The position numbers were made by a program, and so were the translations under genes. This document shows positions 1 to 6,659 of a DNA stretch of 7,063 nt, one piece after another. Under the pieces are notes generated by a model. The model was not told where the DNA came from. It was given only the letters and a program-made list of their open reading frames with translations, and ran no database searches. The stretch is taken from positions 1 to 7,063 of the forward strand of contig JAGADB010000175.1 in assembly GCA_017613815.1 (NCBI GenBank), written 5' to 3'. The first letter of the stretch is position 1, and each line of letters starts with the position of its first letter. This DNA is from Clostridia bacterium (GTDB taxonomy: Bacteria; Bacillota; Clostridia; Oscillospirales; CAG-382).

Positions 1-693
1 CTCTGCGGCGACCTGATTTTAACGTCGGAGCTCATCAAAAACAACAAAAACGTCATCTGCGAAGGTCTTTTTACGCACCTTGCGACGGCTGACGTCGAGG
101 GAGGCGACGATTTTGCGCGTCTTCAGGCAAAAAGGCTTAAAAATACCGAAAACAAACTGCGGGAAATCGGAATAAATCCGCAAATCGTGCATTTATCGAA
201 CAGCGCGGGACTTGCGAAATTTTCAAGCTTCGGTTTTGACGCCGTGAGAATGGGTATGTCGCTTTACTACGGTTATTCGACCGACGACAAGAACTTTGAG
301 CACACGACGAGCTTCAAAACCAAGGTAATAAACGTCCACGAGATGAAAAAGGGCGAGGGCGTAAGCTACGGCCAGAAATTCGTCGCCGAAAAGGATATGA
401 CGATAGCAATTATAGGCGCAGGCTTTGCAGACGGGCTTTGCAGAAGCTTATCTTACGGCAGGGGCTCCGTTATAATCCGCGGCGAGCGGTTCCCGATTAT
501 CGGTCTTATCTGCATGGACATGGCGATGATTGACCCGATGGGCAAAAAAATAAGCGTCGGCGACGACGTTACGATTTTTGGGGAAGACGGCGGAGACATA
601 ATCACCGTAGAAGAGATTGCAAAGGCCGCAGGCCGCACTCCTTACGAGATTACCTGCGGAATTTCAAAGCGCGTGCCGAGAGTTTACAAATAA
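1..693 (+). CDS. alr: alanine racemase, C-terminal part (5' end outside window)
   Basis: PLP-dependent racemase that interconverts L- and D-alanine in the cytoplasm, supplying D-Ala for peptidoglycan. The frame is open from base 1 to TAA at 691-693, giving 230 visible residues; about 140 N-terminal residues, including the PLP lysine, are missing. Family motifs in order are GLFTHLATAD (visible residues 22-31), SNSAG (N and S that contact the PLP phosphate), DAVRMG (Arg facing the pyridine nitrogen), GVSYG with the catalytic tyrosine (codon 367-369, equivalent to Tyr265 of the Geobacillus enzyme), GFADG, ICMDM and the closing ISKRVPRVY. An internal GTG at 187 is not a real start because homology continues upstream of it. 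GFADG carries Phe (424-426) where the common motif GYADG has the substrate-entry tyrosine (Tyr284 equivalent). It ends at a strong terminator and converges on the next gene. Assignment to the racemase fold is secure; substrate preference for alanine is family inference. Confidence 0.95.
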   Translation, partial: LCGDLILTSELIKNNKNVICEGLFTHLATADVEGGDDFARLQAKRLKNTENKLREIGINPQIVHLSNSAGLAKFSSFGFDAVRMGMSLYYGYSTDDKNFEHTTSFKTKVINVHEMKKGEGVSYGQKFVAEKDMTIAIIGAGFADGLCRSLSYGRGSVIIRGERFPIIGLICMDMAMIDPMGKKISVGDDVTIFGEDGGDIITVEEIAKAAGRTPYEITCGISKRVPRVYK

Positions 694-702
694 AAGCAGT
701 AT

Positions 703-740
703 AAAAAAATGCTGTCCGTTTTCACGGACAGCATTTTTTT
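703..740. terminator. bidirectional Rho-independent terminator
   Basis: A perfect 17-bp stem (703-719 with 724-740) has a TTTC loop at 720-723. The GC-rich core TGCTGTCCGT pairs with ACGGACAGCA and is flanked by seven A's on the left and seven T's on the right. It therefore provides a U-tract in both directions. It sits 9 bp after the alanine racemase stop and 9 bp from the end of the convergent glycosidase gene, so it most likely ends both transcripts. Confidence 0.93.
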
Positions 741-749
741 ATTGTCTTT

Positions 750-3700
750 TTACTTTGTGAGTTTGATATAGTCGATATCCATTTCGCCGCGTGCGTTGAA
801 CGGGTCGAATCTGAGTCCCGTTATCGTGCCGGTCCAGCCCTTTGCGTTAATGTCAACGGTGTACGTTTCCCATTCGCCGTTGGAGGACGAGGTGCTCTTG
901 AGCGGAATATTTACCGATTTTTCTTCGTTCCAGCCTCTGTCGTCAGCCGTTATGAAGAACAGCTGCGCTTTCTGTTCCGAAGTGCCTTCGTAATTATATC
1001 TTACCTTGAACGTAAGCTTTTTGTAATCAGCCGCGTTAAGTTCAATTCTGGTAAGCATTATAATCGGGTCGTTTTCGAGATATTCGGGGTTAGTCGTGCA
1101 GTTCATATAACCGTCGTTTGTGAAGAGCGTCATGTTAAACGAAGACCAGCCGTCTGTACTTCCCGTGAGGTCAAATCCCCACTCACCCGGCGTTTTAGGC
1201 GCGTTTTGCGCTTCAAAAAAACTGGCGAGTTCGGTGTCGACTTCTATTTCGTTGCTGTCGTTGATCTTGAATCCGAAGCCCATGTCTTCGCAAAGCTTCT
1301 GGATAGGAATCATCGGAAGTCCGTCGCAGGTCGTAAGCGTAAATCCGAGGTTCTTCGTTACTCCGTCAACCGTGTAGGTGTCTTTGCCTACCGTGTAAAC
1401 CACAACGTGCTTCTTGAAGTTGAGCGTGAGAACGCCGTTTGCCTTATCCCATTCATAGAATGCGTTGAGTAAGAAGTCCATAGCGCATGCGGGGTCGAAT
1501 GCAACCACGATGTCGCCCGACGTCGAGAGTTCCGGAGCAAACGTCATCTGGAACTTATTGCCGTTGATGGACGCGTTCTTGGAGTAAACACTTACGTTCT
1601 TCCACTTATAGAACTGTACGCTCTTTATGGTGAAATCAATTCCGCCGCCGTCGCCCACGTCAATTCTGAGTGCCTGGAGATTGCCCGTCCAGTTGGTGAG
1701 CGGGAAGGTCGGGATGAATACCGTCTCGAAATCATCCGAGGATGAGTTGTAGGACGCGCTGTTGGACTGCGTGAAGCCTCTTTCGTTTTCATTATAGTAG
1801 AATACTTCTATACGCGTTCCCTTCGGAATCTTGAGCGTAATTTCCATGCCCGCGATCTGGTCGCAGTTTATTTTGCCGTTGAGTCCCGAAACTATTACCA
1901 TCGGGTCTCTGTTATTGGTCGTTCCGGTAAAGCCTGCGCTCGTCTGTTTGCCCGTTACGCCTTCATACGAAATACCGGTGTATTTAGCGTAGTCTATCAA
2001 ATAATCCTTCGAAACTTCGTCTTCCGTTACGGTCTGTCCCTTGAATCCCTCTTTTCTCAAGAGTCTGAGGTACTGAGGATAACGGTGGGTAAGTCTTTCA
2101 AGCTGAGCGTCTGTCGGAATCATATCGATGCTTTCGTCAGCCGGTCCCGCTTTTGTATAAGTTTCGCGGATTACGTCGAGGTAATCAAACTTTCTTTCGT
2201 CTCTCGTCGGCATAATGTACGTACCTTCGCCGTATTCATTCCACGTCGAGAGCATTATGAAGTTCTTCTGCCATTCTTCCTTCGGATAGGTTGTGAGATA
2301 TGTGTCTCTTACCCATTCGTGTGCCGCCCTGTATTCTTCCTTGGTGATCATCGGGTATCTTACGCCCATCCAAGGCAGGCTGTTGAAGCCGACGGATACC
2401 GTAGGAACGGTATATACGCTTGAGTCTGCCGCACTTCTGAGTATGGAGTTGATGTTATTCGCAGCGGTGTAGCCCGAAGTGCCCCAGCTGTATGCCGATA
2501 CGCCGTTGAAGCCGAGAGATTTATGCATATTGGAGGAATATCCGCATGCCATGAAGATAACGCCGTCGTAACCGAGCTTCTTTACTTCGCTGTCAAGGTA
2601 CCAGATAGCTTCTTTTACGTTCGCAGCACCGCCCATTCTGCTCTGAATGCTTTCGGGCGAGAACACGATAATCGGAAGTTTATTGTCTATCTTCATATAT
2701 CTTTCGTCTTTGAAGAAGTTTTCCATGAGGTACGGAACGTAGTCGTTCTTCCAGTTATCCATGCTGTTGGGCGACTTGCCGTTGAGAGCTTCCCAGAGGA
2801 TGCAGTAGTTCATCATATCGGAGTATTCCGCTTCCATGTAGCCCTCGAAGAGCTGCTGCGCTTCGGTGTCGGCTATTCTCTGCGGACCTGCCTGGTTGTT
2901 TACGAAATAGATACAGATTGCCGGGAAGTCTATGCCGTGTTCGATCATGTACTTGATTTCCCAGTCTGCAACTTCAGCCGACGGTTCGTCGTAGTATCCG
3001 AGTACCGGATAGGGATCGTCGTAAGGCGAGATGCAAGACCAGCCGAAGTGTTCGCCGTTTGCCCAGATAGGACAGTAGTTGAGGCCTATCGTATAGTCGT
3101 CAGCGCCCTCGGGGATCTGCGGTACGGGAACGTAGTCGTCGTGCTTTATCTTTCTGAATACCTGGAACAGATATACGGTCATTTCCGTCGAGCTCTTGTT
3201 TGCAAAGCTCATTTCGTCAATCGACGTCGTGCTGATTGCGAAAGGAACTTCCGTAATCTTTCTGTCGTTGAGTTTGAAGAGTATCTTCATATTTTCGGTA
3301 TCGAGCTCGAGGCGGATTCTGTACCACAAATTCTGGTAGTAGTTTTCATAAACCTTCGTGCCGTTGATATAGAAGTTGCTCTCGTCGTTGGTGAATTCCG
3401 CAACGACTTCGCCTCTGCTCTTCAGGCAGTAGGATATAACTTCGCCCTTGGGAAGTATGAATTCCGTCTTGCCGACAACCGTGCCGCTCTGAGGATCAAA
3501 CGTCTTGGATACGGACGATCTGCCGCCGAATGTCATCTTTTCGCCGCCGATGGTAACTTCTCCCGTGGATTCCCATCCCATCGGAAGCTTGCCGCTCTGC
3601 CACGTTGCAAATCTGAACTGCTCGTCTAACGCGTAGTTGCCGGTCATATATGCCCAGTTTACGCCAACGGTGCCGGTTCCTTCTTCGTCAACGCCGACTT

Positions 3701-4844
3701 TGAGCTGTTTAATATTGAATTTGCCGTCCTTGCCGTTGAGAAGATCCGCTTCGCCGAGGTACTGTTCGCACAGATACGTCTTTGCCGTTCCGTTGTCAAG
3801 GTCAAGGATTATTTCAAATATTATGCCGCTCTTAACCGCGCTCTTGTTGCAAAGCGGTTTGTCGCCGAAGTCGGTGAGTATGCTGTAATATCCGTTAATA
3901 ACCTTTATTCTGTAGGTATAATCGCCGTCTTCGTTCAAGAATGCGAGATACAGGCCGTCCTGGCTTGAGCCGTTCACTCTGATTTTGAGATTGAGAACGC
4001 CTTTATCGGTCTTGTTGAGGTATCTTATGTAAGCAACTCCCGCTTCCTTGTCGATATCGGAAACGTTGCCGTAACGTCCCATAAGGCTCGTTCTCGGCGT
4101 GCCGCCTCTGTTATCGAGCGCCCAGCCGGAGCTGATGCCCTCTTTCGTGCCCTGCATGCCGCTGTTGATAACCGCGGTGTAAGCGTCGTCATCGGACACC
4201 TTCTTGAGAGTCTTTGCAATTCTGCTTTCCTTCAAAGCCGCGCGGTTGATAATTGCAGCCGCTTCGGCTCTCGTGATTTTGCTTTCCGGGAAGAAGTTGC
4301 CGTAATCGTCGTTTCCTACGACAACGCCCGCGTTATAAAGCAGCAGAAGCGCGTCTTTTGCAAAATAGGAATCCGGAACGTCGGGAACCTTCGCAACGTC
4401 GTTGATCTTGTTGTAGTAGTCTGCCGGAAGAGCCGATGCAAACACTTTTGCAACTTCCGCTCTCTTTGCGGCTCTGTCAAGACTGTCGAATTCGCCGTCC
4501 GACGCGATTCCGTTTGCGAGCGCATATGCGTAATACGGGGTGTACCACTGGTCGCCGAACGACGTGTCAATGGTATTTCCGTTGTATATAGCGTGCGCTC
4601 TCGACGCTATAGTCAAAATTTCAGCTACCGTTACGTTTCCTTCCGGATTGAACGTGCTGGCGCTGTCGCCCTGCATGAGCCCGAGCTCATACGTCGATGC
4701 GACTTCCGACGCATACCATTCGCCTGCGGGTACGTCGGTGAATTGTCCGGCGGTATATGCGTTTGCCTTTACGAATTCCGCTCCGAAAACGGAAACCGTA
4801 AGGAGTATGAGCAGTATCGCCGCAGAAATAATCTTTCTTCTCAT
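750..4844 (-). CDS. secreted SLH-anchored GH99/WbsX-like glycoside hydrolase, multimodular
   Basis: A 1364-residue exported protein. Residues 1-29 form a signal peptide (basic MRRK, hydrophobic core, cleavage probably after ANA29). Three SLH repeats follow (about 34-90, 95-142, 150-203; the last ends in ITRAEAAAIINRA), typically binding pyruvylated secondary wall polymer. Two beta-sandwich, LamG-like modules appear at about 225-400 and 405-563. Residues 585-898 resemble the GH99/WbsX-like family: GLNYCPIW start, VLGYYDEPSAEVADWEIKYM helix, and STWNEYGEGTYIMP near the end. E870 and E873 have the E-x-x-E spacing of the catalytic pair known in GH99 endo-mannanases. Two similar carbohydrate-binding-like modules (about 938-1082 and 1219-1364) flank a stalk/copper-amine-oxidase-N-like domain (about 1083-1205). 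The start is ATG with AAAGGGA at 4851-4857, 6 bp upstream. The likely role is degradation or binding of mannan- or wall-type glycans at the cell surface. The exact substrate cannot be read, and a purely binding role is possible. Confidence 0.85.
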   Translation of the reverse strand: MRRKIISAAILLILLTVSVFGAEFVKANAYTAGQFTDVPAGEWYASEVASTYELGLMQGDSASTFNPEGNVTVAEILTIASRAHAIYNGNTIDTSFGDQWYTPYYAYALANGIASDGEFDSLDRAAKRAEVAKVFASALPADYYNKINDVAKVPDVPDSYFAKDALLLLYNAGVVVGNDDYGNFFPESKITRAEAAAIINRAALKESRIAKTLKKVSDDDAYTAVINSGMQGTKEGISSGWALDNRGGTPRTSLMGRYGNVSDIDKEAGVAYIRYLNKTDKGVLNLKIRVNGSSQDGLYLAFLNEDGDYTYRIKVINGYYSILTDFGDKPLCNKSAVKSGIIFEIILDLDNGTAKTYLCEQYLGEADLLNGKDGKFNIKQLKVGVDEEGTGTVGVNWAYMTGNYALDEQFRFATWQSGKLPMGWESTGEVTIGGEKMTFGGRSSVSKTFDPQSGTVVGKTEFILPKGEVISYCLKSRGEVVAEFTNDESNFYINGTKVYENYYQNLWYRIRLELDTENMKILFKLNDRKITEVPFAISTTSIDEMSFANKSSTEMTVYLFQVFRKIKHDDYVPVPQIPEGADDYTIGLNYCPIWANGEHFGWSCISPYDDPYPVLGYYDEPSAEVADWEIKYMIEHGIDFPAICIYFVNNQAGPQRIADTEAQQLFEGYMEAEYSDMMNYCILWEALNGKSPNSMDNWKNDYVPYLMENFFKDERYMKIDNKLPIIVFSPESIQSRMGGAANVKEAIWYLDSEVKKLGYDGVIFMACGYSSNMHKSLGFNGVSAYSWGTSGYTAANNINSILRSAADSSVYTVPTVSVGFNSLPWMGVRYPMITKEEYRAAHEWVRDTYLTTYPKEEWQKNFIMLSTWNEYGEGTYIMPTRDERKFDYLDVIRETYTKAGPADESIDMIPTDAQLERLTHRYPQYLRLLRKEGFKGQTVTEDEVSKDYLIDYAKYTGISYEGVTGKQTSAGFTGTTNNRDPMVIVSGLNGKINCDQIAGMEITLKIPKGTRIEVFYYNENERGFTQSNSASYNSSSDDFETVFIPTFPLTNWTGNLQALRIDVGDGGGIDFTIKSVQFYKWKNVSVYSKNASINGNKFQMTFAPELSTSGDIVVAFDPACAMDFLLNAFYEWDKANGVLTLNFKKHVVVYTVGKDTYTVDGVTKNLGFTLTTCDGLPMIPIQKLCEDMGFGFKINDSNEIEVDTELASFFEAQNAPKTPGEWGFDLTGSTDGWSSFNMTLFTNDGYMNCTTNPEYLENDPIIMLTRIELNAADYKKLTFKVRYNYEGTSEQKAQLFFITADDRGWNEEKSVNIPLKSTSSSNGEWETYTVDINAKGWTGTITGLRFDPFNARGEMDIDYIKLTK

Positions 4845-4864
4845 GTTCTTTCCCTTTCTGTTAT

Positions 4865-4882
4865 ATTAATTAAGTAATTAAT
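4865..4882. promoter_or_regulatory. AT-rich dyad in the leader of the SLH glycosidase gene
   Basis: ATTAATTA-AG-TAATTAAT is a perfect 8-bp inverted repeat with a 2-bp centre. It lies just downstream of the predicted transcription start (about 4889) and upstream of the ribosome binding site. It could be an operator or a weak leader hairpin. AT-rich intergenic DNA makes such dyads fairly easy to obtain by chance. Confidence 0.3.
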
Positions 4883-4895
4883 TTTACACAAAGTT

Positions 4896-4924
4896 ATTCT
4901 ATCACTTTTTTTCCGTCAAGTCAA
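4896..4924 (-). promoter_or_regulatory. sigma-A type promoter of the SLH glycosidase gene
   Basis: On the minus strand the -35 box is TTGACT (4919-4924), followed by a 17-bp spacer and a -10 box TAGAAT (4896-4901). Each box has five of six consensus bases. The predicted transcript starts near 4889, leaving a leader of about 45 nt before the ATG at 4844. This suggests the gene is transcribed independently of the PHP gene upstream. Other TTGACG boxes (4914-4919, 4951-4956) are nearby but pair less well with a -10. Confidence 0.65.
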
Positions 4925-5004
4925 TTAAATATTGCAATGTTTTGATATTTCGTCAATTTACACACATTCAAAAAATGTTTTTTGTGCATAAAAACGACTG
5001 AAAA

Positions 5005-5826
5005 TCATATTTCCCATATATCGTTTTTGGTAATTCCGAGTTTTTTCGCCGCAAGCAGCAGTTTTTGGTGCGAGCCGACGAACATGCTCACCCTGTGGGA
5101 GTCGGAGCCGAAGTGGAATTTGCATCCGCACGCCTTGGCGGCGGAAAGGATGCGCATATACGACGGCGAAAGCCCGTCCCCGTCGAGTTTGGTGTTCTTT
5201 CTGTAAAGGCAGGCGTGCAATTCTATGCTTATGCCGTTTTTTGCGGCGAGCGAAAAGCAGTCAGCAAGAGCGGAATCGCTTATTCCGTCGACGATTTCCT
5301 GCTCGTTTTTGCTTATAAGCGGGTAAAGCGGGTGCGCCATTCCCACGGGAATGGGGTATTTCACGTAACACGCGCGTTTGAACTGCTCGACAAGCAGGTC
5401 CTGCACGACCTTTACGTTGTCGATATCGAAAAATCTTCTGTAATAGTAGTCGTAATTGCCTATATGGCTCGGAGACATCAGCGCGTAGTCGAACATTTTC
5501 GCCTCGTCGTAGGAAAGACTCGGCTCTTTGTTGTAAAACATCTCGACTTCGCATCCGAGCAGCACCCTTACGTTTGAGTTCATCTTTTTTATCATGTCCA
5601 GCTCGTCTTTTAAGTCGGCGGCGCGGTAGGCGCCGGACTTGTAAAATTTTCCCTCGAGCTCCGACTCGCCGTAATAGAGGTGGTTGGAAATTCCAAGCGT
5701 TGTTACCTTTTCGCTCTCGCAGTACGGCACGTAGGTGTAGGCGTAAACGTCTCTGTCGCCGCAGTAGGAAAGCCGGGTGTGGTTGTGCAGGTCTTTGCAC
5801 TCTGTGATAACGTCTTCTTCTCTCAT
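5005..5826 (-). CDS. PHP-domain metal-dependent phosphoesterase (histidinol-phosphatase-like)
   Basis: A 273-residue cytoplasmic protein of the PHP superfamily, length close to HisK-type histidinol phosphatases. Visible metal-binding motifs are DLHNH (H14, H16), ISNH (H49), GCEVE (E93), SPSHIG (H121), GMAHP (H165), IELH (H204) and GSDSH (D242, H244). These match the usual order of PHP active sites that hold two or three Zn/Mn ions and hydrolyse phosphate monoesters. The second motif reads SNH rather than the more usual TDH. No histidine biosynthesis genes are adjacent, so histidinol phosphate is only one candidate substrate; a small sugar or nucleotide phosphate is equally possible. The start is ATG at 5824-5826 with AAGGT about 7 bp upstream. 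It has its own promoter, reads in the same direction as the SLH glycosidase gene 160 bp beyond it, and shows no convincing terminator between them. Confidence 0.85.
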   Translation of the reverse strand: MREEDVITECKDLHNHTRLSYCGDRDVYAYTYVPYCESEKVTTLGISNHLYYGESELEGKFYKSGAYRAADLKDELDMIKKMNSNVRVLLGCEVEMFYNKEPSLSYDEAKMFDYALMSPSHIGNYDYYYRRFFDIDNVKVVQDLLVEQFKRACYVKYPIPVGMAHPLYPLISKNEQEIVDGISDSALADCFSLAAKNGISIELHACLYRKNTKLDGDGLSPSYMRILSAAKACGCKFHFGSDSHRVSMFVGSHQKLLLAAKKLGITKNDIWEI

Positions 5827-5859
5827 TTTTCTACCTTTTTTCCGTTTTTTTATTTTTTT

Positions 5860-5875
5860 GCGTAAAATTTCACGC
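5860..5875. promoter_or_regulatory. imperfect 16-bp palindrome at the PHP gene transcription start
   Basis: GCGTAAAATTTCACGC is symmetric at 14 of 16 positions (arms GCGT/ACGC with an AAATTT-like centre). It falls at or just after the predicted +1 of the PHP promoter, a position where a dimeric repressor would block initiation. No matching regulator is identifiable in the window, so this is a candidate operator only. Confidence 0.35.
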
Positions 5876-5884
5876 TTTGCGGAT

Positions 5885-5913
5885 ATTATACCACATTTTT
5901 ACCGCAATTTCAA
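5885..5913 (-). promoter_or_regulatory. sigma-A promoter of the PHP gene with extended -10
   Basis: On the minus strand the -35 box is TTGAAA (5908-5913), then a 17-bp spacer, then a perfect -10 TATAAT (5885-5890) preceded by TGG, which makes an extended TGn -10. The predicted start is near 5878, giving a leader of about 50 nt that ends in the AAGGT ribosome binding site. It lies beyond the 5963-5992 terminator, so the PHP gene is insulated from the membrane-protein genes. Confidence 0.8.
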
Positions 5914-5962
5914 CCGAAAATGAGGTTGTTCCGCGAATTTTTTCGGATTTTTCGGAAGAAGA

Positions 5963-5992
5963 AAAAAATCCACGCAAAAGCGCGGATTTTTT
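5963..5992 (-). terminator. Rho-independent terminator for the membrane-protein pair
   Basis: A 13-bp stem (5963-5975 with 5980-5992) has a 4-base loop. On the minus strand the core is TCCGCGC-TTTT-GCGTGGA, fully paired with one G-U wobble and followed by seven T's. On the plus strand the same position is an A-C mismatch, so the hairpin is better formed in minus-strand RNA. It lies about 75 bp after the stop of the second small membrane gene and before the PHP promoter. Confidence 0.8.
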
Positions 5993-6038
5993 AGAAAAAG
6001 AGGGTATTTTTGAAAGTATTTTTTATTTTAAAAATCAT

Positions 6039-6066
6039 AGTTTAAAAAACATAAAATTTTTAAACT
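6039..6066 (-). repeat. AT-only stem-loop directly after the second membrane gene
   Basis: AGTTTAAAAA (6039-6048) and TTTTTAAACT (6057-6066) are perfect 10-bp inverted arms with an 8-base loop. The hairpin abuts the stop codon of the downstream membrane gene. With only one G/C pair per end it is a weak terminator; it may be a 3' stabilising structure or a chance product of AT-rich DNA. The GC-rich terminator 75 bp further on is the stronger candidate for ending transcription. Confidence 0.4.
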
Positions 6067-6315
6067 TTACTCATCTTCATCATCATGTCTTGCTGATCCA
6101 ACAAGCAAAATTATCCCTGCAATAATAGCAATACCGGCAGCAATTGCAAGAAAAATCATAAATAATTCATGTCCCGTATATGGCGGCTGGTATGTATAGT
6201 ATTGGCCAAATAACGACTTAGGTGTTTGATCCGAATTAATTGTTGTAATGCTAAATATTTCCAAAAGAATTCCGCCAATTAAACATATCCACCCGGATAT
6301 AAATTTGTTGTTCAT
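6067..6315 (-). CDS. small two-helix membrane protein, downstream paralogue, acidic tail
   Basis: An 82-residue protein of unrecognised family. Residues about 5-24 (FISGWICLIGGILLEIF) and about 50-72 (ELFMIFLAIAAGIAIIAGI) are hydrophobic helices. They are joined by a roughly 25-residue loop, SDQTPKSLFGQYYTYQPP, rich in Tyr and Pro and probably extracellular. The C-terminal tail is strongly acidic (HDDEDE). It shares about half of its residues with its neighbour at 6350-6601, including SDQTPK, YY-Y-PP, HE-FMI and the AGI motif in helix 2, so the two arose by tandem duplication. The start is ATG at 6313-6315 with GGAGG 7 bp upstream. It lies 34 bp after its paralogue and is probably co-transcribed from the 6631-6659 promoter. 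Function is unknown; a holin-like, sensor-accessory or immunity role would be guesswork. Confidence 0.8.
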   Translation of the reverse strand: MNNKFISGWICLIGGILLEIFSITTINSDQTPKSLFGQYYTYQPPYTGHELFMIFLAIAAGIAIIAGIILLVGSARHDDEDE

Positions 6316-6349
6316 GTTATTTCCTCCAAATAATATTTTTAAACGCTAA

Positions 6350-6601
6350 TTACTTTATTTTATCATTTTTTCCTTTTAAGAATTCAATGATGAGAAGAGC
6401 TATCCCTGCTAAAATAGCAAAAACGGAAAAAACAGTAAGAGAAATCATAAAAATTTCATGGAATGTAGACGGCGGATCATATGAATAGTATCGGTCAAAT
6501 ATGGTTTTAGGCGTTTGATCGGAAAGAATTATATAATTACATATAATCTCCAAAACAATTCCGCTAATTAAGCAAATCAAACCGGACATAAATCTTTTCA
6601 T
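6350..6601 (-). CDS. small two-helix membrane protein, upstream paralogue, basic tail
   Basis: An 83-residue protein, the first gene of the duplicated pair. A short basic N-terminus (MKR) precedes helix 1 (about 4-23, FMSGLICLISGIVLEIICN). The central loop SDQTPKTIFDRYYSYDPP parallels the paralogue. Helix 2 (about 49-72) contains FMISLTVFSVFAILAGIALLI. The C-terminal tail is basic (FLKGKNDKIK), opposite in charge to the acidic tail of the partner. By the positive-inside tendency both ends would be cytoplasmic and the loop outside. The start is ATG at 6599-6601 with GGAGGT upstream. The leader resembles that of the downstream gene at 25 of 28 positions, so the duplication included the ribosome binding site. 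It is expressed from a perfect consensus promoter and faces the XRE regulator divergently. No family recognised. Confidence 0.8.
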   Translation of the reverse strand: MKRFMSGLICLISGIVLEIICNYIILSDQTPKTIFDRYYSYDPPSTFHEIFMISLTVFSVFAILAGIALLIIEFLKGKNDKIK

Positions 6602-6630
6602 GTTAATACCTCCAAATATTATTTTTTATT

Positions 6631-6659
6631 ATTATACACTAATAGTTTCAAATTGTCAA
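6631..6659 (-). promoter_or_regulatory. perfect consensus sigma-A promoter of the membrane-protein pair
   Basis: On the minus strand TTGACA (6654-6659), a 17-bp spacer (6637-6653) and TATAAT (6631-6636) match consensus at every position. Such a promoter is strong unless repressed. Two of the three CTAATAGTTT-type repeats lie within it or touch its -35 box, consistent with tight control by the divergent XRE regulator. The predicted start is near 6624, giving a leader of about 23 nt. Confidence 0.9.

Noticed and set aside
367..426. Loss of the catalytic tyrosine in alanine racemase, suggested by GFADG
   Set aside because: The catalytic Tyr265 equivalent is in GVSYG and is intact; GYADG holds the entryway Tyr284. 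The 19-residue spacing between the two motifs supports this alignment.
2523..3629. 368-codon open frame on the plus strand opposite the glycosidase gene
   Set aside because: It lies wholly antisense to a gene with clear SLH, GH99-like and stalk domains. It has no ribosome binding site, and its Val/Arg/His-rich composition is typical of a frame shadow.
4964..4983. Hairpin ACATT-loop-AATGT followed by T's after the PHP gene
   Set aside because: The stem is only 5 bp of mostly A-T pairs, and the T-tract is on the plus strand, where no gene needs termination. It is not a credible terminator for the minus-strand PHP gene.
5005..5826. Calling the PHP gene hisK with a histidine biosynthesis role
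   Set aside because: The fold and motifs fit, but no histidine genes are nearby and many PHP proteins act on other phosphoesters, so no symbol was given.
5877..6125. 82-codon open frame on the plus strand
   Set aside because: It runs through the PHP promoter, the 5963-5992 hairpin and into the antisense of the acidic-tail membrane gene. It lacks a ribosome binding site and has a low-complexity Lys/Phe composition dictated by AT-rich DNA.
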